From: Metridium senile
Taxonomy: Eukaryota > Cnidaria > Anthozoa > Actiniaria > Metridiidae
DNA length: 64,000 nucleotides
Assembly: GCA_949775045.1 (NCBI GenBank)
Contig: OX459097.1
Location: forward strand, 20,681,668-20,745,667
Direction of reading: 5' to 3'
Shown here: positions 50,401 to 61,000 of the stretch, one piece after another
How the letters are laid out: each line of letters begins with the position of its first letter
Position numbering within the stretch: the first letter of the stretch is position 1
Notes under the pieces: generated by a model
What the model was told of the DNA's origin: nothing
The model's database searches: none
The model's input: the letters and a program-made list of their open reading frames with translations, nothing else
Made by a program: the position numbers and the translations under genes

Positions 50401-51702
50401 TAGATAATCCAATCACTTGCCCACACTGCAAAAACAGCTGAGTAGGTACAACACAGTATATTGCGTTAACCATGCATTCAGGATAACACTTTTTAGTGAG
50501 TAAACCCAACTCTATTGTAAGTAAACCCAACTCATTATTGAGTAAAAGTGAGGTTAAACTCAATATATTGAGTACATTGTACTCAATGGTGCGTCTTCAT
50601 CTATGTTTACTCTCAAAATTGAGTTGTGTTTACTCACTATAAAGTGTTATCCTGAATGCATGGTTAACGCAATATACTGTGTTGTACCTACTCAGCCGTT
50701 TTTTCAGTGCACAAGTGATATAAGAGTACAGACATTGTTAAAGGGTTTGTGGCAGTTAGCTATTGCAGAACTAACAATGACCATATAACAGATCTAGTGT
50801 ATTCTCTACCTGCTACCTTTTGAACTTTCTTTCCGTGCTGGGTGATCGATAATCTAAACCAATAATGATTTGATGAAAAAATAACCAATTAATAAGAGAA
50901 CTTATTATATGATCGTTGCTATATAATAATTCATAATGCTATATAATAATTCATTTAATTGGTGGTTATTACCTCTAGGTTTGTCATAAACTTTACCGGT
51001 TAATGAAAATCCTTTGTCAGTACCAGATTCATCAGACTTGAACTCCAACCATAAACCCGGTCCACTAGATGTCCACATTGAATAACTGTCGTCAGTTTTT
51101 CTGCTAAAGTTTTTCAACACCACATCACCTTTCTGTTTTCCTTCTGTTACCAAAACATAGTCCCCAGGTTGTGACAAATTATAGACATCAAACCTGAATC
51201 CGACTATCTTGTCGCGTGGAGGGTACATACGCAAATTACATTCCTGGTTATTGCTATAGTTGGCTGGGTAAAGTGGACTTGTGATGTCAAAATGCACTGG
51301 TCCTCCAGAATTTTGAAAATAACCTACTTGTAAAGGCGATGCACATTCTAAAATCAGGAAAAATATTTATAGCTAACAAATCCTATTATGAGCAATTTTT
51401 AAAATTTCTTAGCAGTAAAAGATGCAATTAAAGTACTTGTGAGTAAGGAATGATGTTTGAAATAACTCTAGACCTTAGATCACATGTACTTTAGATGTAT
51501 GGCAAGCATATCGGCAGTTTTTGTAATTTTTGTAGCCCATTGTAGTCCATTGTTTGTTTGGATGTCTATTTGTACGCGTGTTTGGTCGTTTGTTTCTTAT
51601 AATCACACCTTTTCCTTCAGTTTTCGTTTGGAAATCGTCAAGTTTAAATGGTTGACAAAGCACAACTATCGTCAATCCAAATACAATGGAATGTTGAACC
51701 AT
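44428..51702 (-). CDS. CUB-CUB receptor tyrosine kinase, intact copy (11 exons, 700 aa)
   Basis: Single-pass cell-surface receptor predicted to phosphorylate tyrosines. Exons, minus strand: 51609-51702, 50973-51347, 48957-49301, 47850-48060, 47251-47462, 46851-47035, 46251-46388, 45764-45981, 45592-45632, 44880-44976, 44428-44614. All phases agree, giving 2,103 nt. Residues 1-20 form a signal peptide (MVQHSIVFGLTIVVLC), about 32-156 CUB1, 157-271 CUB2, 272-307 an S/T/N-rich stalk, 308-332 the membrane helix followed by KKRNKK. In the kinase: P-loop GHGAFGKV 364-371, VAVK lysine 409, HRDLATRN 530-537, DFG 550-552, MSPEA, then WSYGVVLWEI from the 41-nt exon 9. An acidic kinase insert lies in exon 7. 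Each CUB shows fewer cysteines than the usual four. The exon 6 donor is a GC (AAG|GCAAGT); a GT donor 39 nt downstream also keeps frame. The kinase resembles the FGFR/RET/VEGFR group; the subfamily is not settled by eye. The ligand is unknown. Confidence 0.9.
45010..45225. repeat. ATC/ATT microsatellite in the RTK intron, copy B
   Basis: Counterpart of 3,965-4,180, between exons 10 and 9. The poly-Met and poly-Ile frames across it are artefacts. Confidence 0.8.
48882..48918. repeat. Poly-T tracts in RTK intron 3
   Basis: Two T runs just downstream of exon 3, also present in copy A (8,552-8,581) at different lengths. Confidence 0.7.
49568..50775. mobile_element. 1.2-kb insertion in copy B intron 2, includes a foldback MITE
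   Basis: Copy A passes directly from actagtaaacg to atgaccatataac (about 9,231), whereas copy B has about 1.2 kb here. The minus-strand frame 49,824-50,147 (DLKILSPQRKNNTTLILCSA ... DDDEAKIPCNISIHLD) is unrecognised and might be part of a captured gene. The right third is the foldback element at 50,423-50,711. Confidence 0.65.
50423..50711. mobile_element. Foldback MITE beginning CACTGCAAAAA
   Basis: The left arm (cactgcaaaaacagctgagt ... tcaggataacactttttagt) is inverted at the right (actataaagtgttatcctga ... ctcagccgttttttcagtg). The arms are about 90 bp. The core contains several gagtaaac/gtttactc words. Confidence 0.8.
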
Positions 51703-51864
51703 CTTATTCGTAGATTCCTTTGCTCAAACCTGTTTAAACGAGAGATCAAAAGTAACTATTTCTACATAGTATTGCAAAGAAAAGCAAATTACATTAGAGC
51801 GAAAACACTAAAACCATGAAATAAAAACAAAATATATATTAATAAATAGTTTTATTTATACGGA

Positions 51865-51926
51865 AACTAGCGAGTAAACTAGTATAGGCTCCGTCGGATA
51901 TGGTTTGATATAACCGATAGGTAATA
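51865..51926. repeat. Dispersed repeat 'GAAACTAGCGAG...', copy 2 of 4
   Basis: Equivalent of 10,304-10,366. It joins directly to 'tagagaatacttcatgg', showing the junction without the foldback insert seen in copy A. Confidence 0.7.
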
Positions 51927-52372
51927 TATAGAGAATACTTCATGGAAAGTGCGCGCGTACGGTTTTTATTCACGAGTTGTGCAGTATCAAAAAAACGAAC
52001 GAGCGAGTCTTCGAATATTCAATAATCTTTTATTTGATTCTCAAACTGCAAAATATACGTAAATGCGATGAAGAATATTGTATTACAATTGGTACAAAGA
52101 TCATTGAAAACAAGTATAATGATCATTAAGCTTGAATATGTACTGTAAAACTGCAAAATCATATCAGTGATATGCAGAAAAGACCAATACAGAAATTCTT
52201 GCCTTAAACACAAATAGAATGAAATGCTGCATTTTTGTGAAAAAAATGTTTAACTTAGGTTAACGTTATTCAGAATCCGAATCTTAGTACACTTCTAATT
52301 CGCTTCCATTTTCTCTTTTCAACAATTGAGGTTTCGCTTTGCGAAGGAACAACAGGAGAAGTATTCAGAGTG

Positions 52373-52912
52373 TTAACTAAAATATTGAAATACCCGCCGC
52401 TTTAATATACTTGCTCCTTCAAATAACTTCAACGTCGTTGGCTGCGGTATAGATGATGAACAAGACGCACTATGGTCGACTGTGGTTTGTTGTTGAACTG
52501 TCTTTGACTCGTTGCAGCTCAGAATTTCAGACATTTTACGTTGCTGTTCTATGTTAACGGAACTATAGTTCACTATACTTTGTAAGTTTTTGTGACCACT
52601 TAACTGCATGATGTGTGTTGGAGGAATGTCATTGTCATTGAGTTTCTGAATCATTCCTTTACGAGCGCTGTGATTTGTTAGCCGTTCATTTGAGAGATTG
52701 CCCTTTGTCGCAATCGTTTTCATAAGCGTATTTAGTTTGTTTACATCTTTTCGTCTAACCGAAAGAATGAATTCAGCTAGATATCTATCTACAATAGCTC
52801 TTGTGGCTCTATTTCGTTAATAACTTCTCTTTCCTCATTTTGTGATGTTAGATAGCGTTTTAAAAGCCTTACATTTCGCTCAGTTTTTCTCTTAGTATTC
52901 TTAGTTTTGTAG
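52373..52912 (-). pseudogene. Tyrosine recombinase relic, copy B
   Basis: The copy-B partner of 11,307-11,846. The catalytic tail is open from 52,723 (NHSARKG, SGHKNLQS, VNYSSV) to the stop at 52,373. A 5-nt insertion near 52,791 shifts the frame of the N-terminal part, so this copy is more damaged than copy A. Substitutions are few elsewhere. Confidence 0.7.
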
Positions 52913-53224
52913 ACTTTCTACATAATCCTCTACAGTGTCATTGGGAGTAACAAATCTATTTTCTTCCATTCTTATGCTTTCGACTACTTCTTACAGTAAG
53001 AACGACCTATTTTAGTAAAATAACAACAACAACAACATCACTGACACTGCTGACAAGACTATTTCGCTCAATGACAAAGCTACCAAGTCCACCCGCGCAG
53101 GGATGAAAACCATTCAACATCGTTCGTCCAATCAGATGCGCGAACGCCTACTTTTTCACGGTGAAAAAACGTCGTTCGTCTCTTTGATTGGCTGAGACCA
53201 GTGAATAAACGAAAATTTACTGAA

Positions 53225-53410
53225 TATATTTTCAGTGAGTATTTCTCAGTACGTATATAATAAAATGAAATTTGTAACACATTAAAAATGTTGACTTAAC
53301 TTTAATGCAGTTTCGAGCTTTAGCCCTCCGTCTTTTACTCCTACGAAGGGCTAAAGCTCGAAACGTCATTAAAGTTAAGTCAAAATTTTTTACGGTGTTA
53401 CATTTCATTA
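53225..53410. repeat. Foldback Penelope-type terminal repeat, copy B
   Basis: Same structure as 12,185-12,343: inverted gaaatttgtaacac and ggtgttacatttc arms around GCAGTTTCGAGCTTTAGCCC and GGGCTAAAGCTCGAAACGTC (53,349-53,368). Confidence 0.6.
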
Positions 53411-54194
53411 TATTACCTATCGTTTTTATTTAGAGACTACTTAGTGACTAATACTCAACCAGATATATCCAATACAAAAGGAAACAATAATTCATTGCAA
53501 CTTTTCTTGTCTTTGAAAGTGACTAATAGTCAATAAATAAGAACTATTACAGCAAAGAGCCCAAAAGTGTAACCACCGCTAATGTATTCGCATACTTTCG
53601 TCTATGCTGTTATCCAATCAGCATTACAGGATATTCTTATCTCATCTCTGATCTAAACGCTAATTGGAGGATGGCGCTACAAATGTATGTGAATACATTA
53701 TCAATGGTCACTGTCTTGAATCTTGCTGTAATCTGAATTTCTTTGCGCTCTACTTGGCTTTTTATATACAATAAGCTACATGTAGCGCTCACTTAATATA
53801 TATATAAAAAAGCAAACTTAAAAAAACGACCATATATCTTCAACCTTATAAAACGTTTCAACTTAACAGCGTTATCCCGGCTTGCAGGAACAACTCGCTT
53901 TCATATAAACAACCCCTTCTAGTTTAAGTAATTTGCCATTGGTTCAAATAATCACTTTTTTACAGTGTAAGCATATAGTTTAATGATTCATATAAATTCT
54001 GAAATATGCAAAGCTCTGCATAAAACTTTGTCTGTAAATTCTCTATTTTTTGTAAATTTTCATTTTCTACATCTAGTATATTTTCTGCAAAGCGTTACTG
54101 TTCTGATATTTCGTTGAAGAATTATTTTCAAATTGATTTCATACTCTTTTCATGGTTGCTATACATGTCTTTTTGCCAGACTAACAGATACTAG

Positions 54195-54310
54195 ATGGAA
54201 ACTAGCGAGTAAACTAGTATAGGCTGCGTCAGTGTTTGATATAAATGATAGGTAATATAATGAAATTTGTAACACCGTAAAAATGTTGACTTAACTTTAC
54301 TGAAGTATGA
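54195..54310. repeat. Dispersed repeat 'GAAACTAGCGAG...', copy 3 of 4
   Basis: Reads gaaactagcgagtaaactag through gataggtaatataatgaaat to tgttgacttaacttta. It is not present at the equivalent point of copy A (about 13,080), so it inserted after duplication. Confidence 0.75.
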
Positions 54311-55676
54311 CAGATATATAGCATACAGCACTGATATCTAACTGATTTCCGACATTACCTACATATGCCATTCACCCAGTTCACAAGGACCGGTATGCAC
54401 CTTAGGGCATGAGTAAATCATTGATACAAGGTCAGTTTTCAATAGAAACCCTTTTTATATAAGAACAACAACATTCTCATAATATAATAAACTTTTAATC
54501 CAATTTAAACTATACTGCTAAAAACACTTTGTTATAGAAATATCCTGCATAATCATGATCATGATATATACTACATCTATTTCATACTTTAAAACACACT
54601 GTCAATGCGTGCCTCAATAAATGAAATTTACTCACCAACAATGTAATGAACAGGTGACTAAATAATACATCTAAGTAGCTTTGAGGCGTTCAAGGTATTC
54701 ATCTATACAAATAATTATATAAGGAATTGAGTATTCAAAATTACATTAAAAGTCATTATCCCCCGAATGTTCTTGAAGACAATATAATGAATGCTTTTAA
54801 CCACGTCAATAGATAATGAACTTAAATAAATCTTAAAGTCTATACAAAATGGTGAATTATCTTAGTCAATAGATGAAGTGCACGAGCACCGTTAACACAA
54901 GTACATGATGCCAAACTGAGTGTTATTTAATTGGTTTAATAGACATCTGTTTCTTGTTCAGTTTAGGTTTTCAATAAAAAGATCAAAAGGGCCTTATAAG
55001 TCAAAGACATGACAATCCCCAAATCATTTTGTAGGTTTTCATTAATCCGTTGCATAAACGCTTGCAATGTTATAAACGTAAACAAAATTCTTTAGCCGGA
55101 ATTTACTTTTATATAAAGGTCTTGCTTTCCAATTATGTTTTGATCTTAAAAATGGTGTTCGTTGAAATTGCCTTATGGATCGAATAGTTGTTTGTCAATG
55201 GTTGTGTGCGTATTATTCTTCCCCGCCTTATAATAACATGCCGTTATTTTGAAAACAGCAAGGTGTCAAAAAGAACAGTTATTTTCATTGTGTAACTGTC
55301 TCTTATACATTATAAAAGGAATTGTTAGTGCTTTGGCAATGCGTAAATATATTTCTAGATGATATGCACTTATTTTGCACTTATTTGTAAGGGTTTTTTT
55401 TATATTCGTATGTCGCTGTAATAGAGCTCTTGCAATCAGTTCGGAGAAATAAGGGAAGGTTTTAAAATTACGAGCTGAGAAAACAATTTTAGAATAAAAT
55501 ATCAAATGGTCCATCTTTGACTGCTGAAGAGAATTTCTTAACATTTATTCTCTTAACTTATGATGACTGACCAAACGTTGATCTAAGTAGCTTTAAGAGT
55601 GTCAAGTTAATCATCGATCAATACCAATACGTATATAAAAGACTGAGTGTTTGAAGTGACATCTTCCATGTTCTCG

Positions 55677-56450
55677 ACCAAGTACGGTCTCTTGCAATTT
55701 GTACTCTTTGAAAAACACACTCGTGCGAATTATTCCCAAATTGCACTCGAAACCATATGATTATACTTATCGTCAAACTACATAGTTAACCGATATATCA
55801 TTTTAAAGCTTATGGACCTAGGATATCAATTGTTTTTAAATTATCGCGTTTGACGTTGTCATGACAACAGCGTACAAAATGTATTTTTATTAATAACAAC
55901 ACAATGAAATGGTAGATTTTTTTTTATTTTTTGGCAAATTGTTACAATTAAGGTTTAGATTTAGTAGATCCATTTTAATAACAACATGGACAACATAATT
56001 TGTGGTAGTTGATAAAGAACAAAAGGAAACAATGGGTTTAGTGTTTACTACTAACTATTAGTTTGCCTATTCGTTCACGGTCATATGAAAATCACTCTAA
56101 CTCTAAAAATAAGTTACTACTAAACCAAATGATTCAGATGAATGTAAACCGTCAGTGGTCCATAAAATATTGAAATTGTGCTATGTAAATCCTTTAAACA
56201 CTTCTACCTAGGGTTAGTGAGTGTTTGTGTGTGGTATCGACACTACCATATTTGCCCCTGGCCAGGGAGATTCGGCAATGACTCCCCATACCTATTTTAT
56301 AAGTGAAAAATCTATTTTATAAGTTCTTCCTAAATTAGCAACTATATGTGAATTTGATTATAAGTTTCAAGTAATTTGAGGGAGCAATACTCAGTACTTT
56401 TTGCAGTACCGTCTCCCCTTCTTCGAACATCCCATTGAGCCTTCATATTT
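55677..56450. other. DNA right of copy B, no gene seen
   Basis: Starts where homology to copy A ends (ctcgac|caagtacgg). AT-rich with no supportable frame. Confidence 0.4.
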
Positions 56451-56451
56451 T

Positions 56452-56888
56452 ATTGCATCGCGACTAGCAAGTTTCGAAGTTTGGTTTGATTTTGATTTTT
56501 TCTGCGACTGGGGGCGGAGCTTATGTAAATTACCGCTGACCGTTACAAGGCATAGAGCAACACACACGGAGAAAATACGAACTCTGCCCTGATTTTCGCA
56601 TGAAAAAGGCTACAAAATAATTCATATTTACACTTATAGAAATGACTCGAGGGTATTGTAGAAAGTAAGCATGGCGGGTAATATTGATCAAAAAAGGATG
56701 TGGTATAAGGCATCATTTTGCTAGCTTCTTATCCAAGCATAAATACACAAAACAAAACTAGAAGTAGTGAGATCAAAAAAGCACGGTCTCGCACGGTCAG
56801 CGGTAATTTACATTAGCTCCGCCCCCAGTCGCAGAAAAAATCAAATTCAAACCGAACTAGCTTCAAAACCTGGTAGTCGCGATGCAAC
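56452..56888. mobile_element. Foldback element with ~95-bp arms
   Basis: Left arm 56,452-56,546 (tttttctgcgactgggggcg, then taaattaccgctgaccgt) is inverted at 56,793-56,888. Words such as aagctccgcc and ctagtcgcga also occur in the RTK introns at 5,577-5,665 and 46,537-46,622, so these are probably diverged relatives. Confidence 0.8.
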
Positions 56889-57471
56889 GATTTCGGCTAT
56901 AATTGCTATTATTTTTTTTTAGAATAATGAGGTGATAATGGAGTGCAAAAGAGACATTCATCTCCTTAATCCGTATCCAGCCAGCAGTTAGGCTGCACAA
57001 GTGTAGAGCTCAACTCTCAGTACTGAATGTTGGTACCAAGTTAGAACAACAAACCTTACGTATCTGGCAAGAAAAGGTACTGGTAGGACATGTTTAACCA
57101 CTGTACCTACGTCAACATTTCCAGGGAAAACCTATACAAAAAGAACGCCAACAAAACGATAAATCATTAACCATTTTCCTCTTCAAATTCAATATGGCGC
57201 CCGAACTCAAGTGATTTTCAATGTGCATCGAGTTTTTAATTCGGCATTTCATGTAATAACTAGAAATAAAAATAAATAAATCACTTTTTTTAACGTCTCA
57301 ATGTATTTAGCCAGTGGCTAATTGGGGAGACTCAGACACACACTCATTGCCTCTACGTTAATTATTTTGCACACAACGCAGCTCACATGTTCATTTTTGT
57401 GGAGGGAGAAAAACCCTCGTGGCATATTATACTCATGATTCTCAAGAAAGATCTTAAAACACATTTGAAAA
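56889..57471. other. 3' flank of the PAN-EGF-F5/8C gene
   Basis: No further coding exon of the F5/8C domain was recognised here on the minus strand. Mostly AT-rich sequence. Confidence 0.4.
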
Positions 57472-57996
57472 TTATATATTATTTTCAAACAGAATAGGAT
57501 ATTGCGTAGTGAGGGATTTAAAAATTGTCCAATTTCTGAATGGACGTTCTTGATTCATAACCATTATTAACGTATTTGTTAAACTTTTGTTCCCCAAACA
57601 TACCTTTTTGAGTCCTTTGACTGTGTAATCAGCCCAGTTAACATTGTCAATTCTGTACTGTAAAGAGTAGGACTTGGTAAACTGAATGAATTTACTATTC
57701 CTTCCCTGTGTGGCGACACTGTACACCGCCATGGTAGTATTCAAATCGATCTGAAGATATTCGCCTGCCATAACTTTCCCTGAAGCCCAAGCTCCTGATC
57801 CACGGATCTCGTTAAGGCGGCCATAACATGGCAATTCGGTACCCCCCCAGTATGAAGAAGCTGTGATTTGTGAGTCGAGTATACGCTTGTCTTCCATACC
57901 CAATGGTGCCATGGTATCGGGATCTGGACATAACGATAAGATGATTGTTATAATAATGACAATGATGGTGTTCATGGCAAAGTTGATGAGGATGAT

Positions 57997-58035
<39 letters not shown>

Positions 58036-61000
58036 TTTTTTTATTTCTACCTTGCATGTAATAATTACAATATTTTATAAAGATGTAAATTGGAACAGGT
58101 TATTTTTAGGTAGTGGTCCTGACTAATAACTTTATGAGTTACTAGAAAAATATAACGAATTCACGTGCATACGTTGTTACAATAGAAACACAATTAACGT
58201 CTTTCTTTCTAAAGTTCGCGGTTTTTTATATTGCAACAACGTATGCGCGTGAATTCGTTATATTTCTTTACTGAAACGTTCTGGTACATATGTTCACATC
58301 GTTGGAGAGGTCATGCGACAAGGTAACACCAAATTATTGACTTAAAAATGTTGATTAAAAATGAGTTACACAATATTTCTTTTATTTTAACCATTATGTG
58401 TTATTCAGTTTTTCTTATAAAGGTCTTTACACAAACGCGCCTTTTGCGTTTGGAAAAATACCTTATGTAGAGAGTTCAAATACCTTATATAGAAAGTTAT
58501 TTATTCTCCCCCGAATCAATGTTGAGTTTATTTTAAAGGCCAATCAAAAGTGCTCAATTATTTTTTTTCAGTGCTCAAATTGATACATTTTGAATATTTT
58601 TAAAAGTTTCATAAAATGTGATAATGTCCAAACAATTTTGAACATGATGGTATAGTTGTTTTTTGATGTTTATTATTGTGAATTTAAGGTACTACTTTAA
58701 GCTCCGATAAATCGCTACTATTTACTCCAACTGTTAATGTACATACCTGATATACTCTGACAAAGGTCTCCTTTAGTGCATCGTAGGCACACACATCTAT
58801 ACGTGTTGGTAGTGTATTCTGGTATACAAGTACCATGGTTTACGCACGGTGACGTCCAACATTCAGTCTAAAACACAAATAATACAAAGTTTAATAATAA
58901 AGATGAGTACAATTATGTTTCCATTAGTTTTAAAATTAAGGTTACAAGTATTGTCAATATATATAAGTTTAAATAAAGTGCGATTTAAATTATTTTAGGG
59001 CCTGTTTCCTAGGAGGGTCACCCTACTGCAGAAGGAACAAAACATATAGCCCTACTTTACATGAAAACTCGCGACAAGGGCCACCCGGGGTAGGGCTAGG
59101 GCATTAAGCTTCGTAAACAACAAATTAAAATGGCGGCAAGCGTTCTCTTTTGGCGCTAAATTCAGTTTTCCTCTCTTAATCATCCTTAGCTGAGGTTTTT
59201 CACTTCTATTTTGCGTTAACGTCATTTGATGCAATTCGAGATAGCCCTCCCCCTAGGGTCACCCTACCTTGAGCGTTTACATAGCTTAAGTAAACAAAAA
59301 GCTGGCCCTCATAGGAGGGTCACCCTACCTTGCTAATAGGGTGATCCTACCCCTAGGGTTACCCTACCTGACATGTAAACACAACCACGAAAAACAATAG
59401 AGGCCGAGGGTCACCCTACAGGTAGCAGACATGCGCGCGCGAAATGGCTTGACACCGACTTGACCATGAACACTGACATTAATAGAACTTGTAGTAGTGC
59501 TTTCTTTTTCCTATATAATCTTAGGCGTATACGTAAATACCTAACGAACGAATCTGCAGCATCTCTAGTGCATGCCTTAATAACTAGTCCAATTGATTAC
59601 TGCAATAGCCTCTACTATGGCCTTCCTTATTATCAACATCATAAGTTGCAGCGCGTTCTGAATACTTCTGCTCGCTTAGTGCTTTCCGCTTCTCGTTTTT
59701 GTCATATTACCCCGCTGTTGCGTGAATTGCATTGGTTACCGATTAGATTTCGCATTGAATTTAAAATAATTTTGATTACTTTTAAAATTCTTAAGGGGCT
59801 AGCACCCCTTTATCTTAGTGAGCTTATCTCGATTTTGCCTCCATCTAAATACAACCTTAGAAGGAATAACAATGGAACACTGTTAAGAATTCCTAACATC
59901 AAATCGAAAATTACTTTAGGGGACCGCGCCTTTTCCTCCGCCGCACCTGCCCTTTGGAATGCTCTGCCGCTAGATATTAGAAACGTTAACCTAAATATTG
60001 ACTCGTTCAAGAAGAACCTGAAGACACACTTATTTACAAGGGCGTTCCTGCATTAGTTTTCTTTTCATTAGTATTATTTAATTAGTCACTCTTTGTATAA
60101 TATATTACCATAAATTTTATTGTAAATACATGGTTATAGCGCATCTGAATATGTATATAGATTTATGCGCTCTATAAATTATTAAATTATTATAAATTAC
60201 GTATCAATAACGATTTTCGTAATGTACTTAAAATAAAGAGTAACACTAAAACTTGACGTTTCGCAGTCAACATGACTGCATTTTCAAAAGTTATTTATTC
60301 AGAAATGTCAAAGCTTTTTATACAGTGAGATCTGTGCGATACAGATTATAATTACATCGGTTATACAAGTCGTCATTTACACCAGAGAATTGAAGAGCAT
60401 AAGCTAGAATCATCAGCTATCGGTCGACATATGAAGCAAGTTCATGATATCAAGAACCCGGACTTAAGAAATAACTTCACAGTACTTAAGAAGTGTAGTG
60501 GGAAGTTTGACTGTCTTCTTTATGAAATGCTACTCATCCGTAAAAGGAGACCAAACTTAAATGTACAATCAGACTCACTGCGTGCCAAGGTCTTTGTTTA
60601 GATCTTTAGATTTTGTTCAATATTCAAATTAACATCATGTATAAAAAGCTTTGACATTTCTGAATAAATAACTTTTGAAAATGCATGCATGTTGACTGCG
60701 AAACGTCAAGTTTTAGTGTTACTCTTTATTTTAAGTATTATAAATTATTAATTATTATCCGAATATTTTATTCGAATTTTCAAGATTTCACTTCTCTCAA
60801 AACAAAGAATAATTATTGAAATGATAACTAATTCAAACTTGCTTAGCTTGCTTACAAGATATGACAACTTATTTTCAAGTAAAGGACCCTGGCCTGGTCT
60901 TGGTGTGGTATCCGAGATTGTTGCACATATATATACATATATATTTACCCGAATTTAGTATATTTCAATTATCATTGTGTATATTTGGAAACTAGCGAGT

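Larger units (their letters stand above)
33620..55676. repeat. Segmental duplication, copy B (interrupted by a ~9.5 kb insertion)
   Basis: This is the direct-orientation partner of copy A, offset by about 41.1 kb over the RTK. Homology is found at 33,620-33,990 and again from about 43,450 (the sequence starting cacggttgtcgtcgatcta is shared with 576) to 55,676. The stretch between is absent from copy A and holds the satellite, a large transposon-like element, a pogo-like MITE and a SINE. Most insertions are private to one copy, so much of the mobile activity came after the duplication. Confidence 0.88.
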
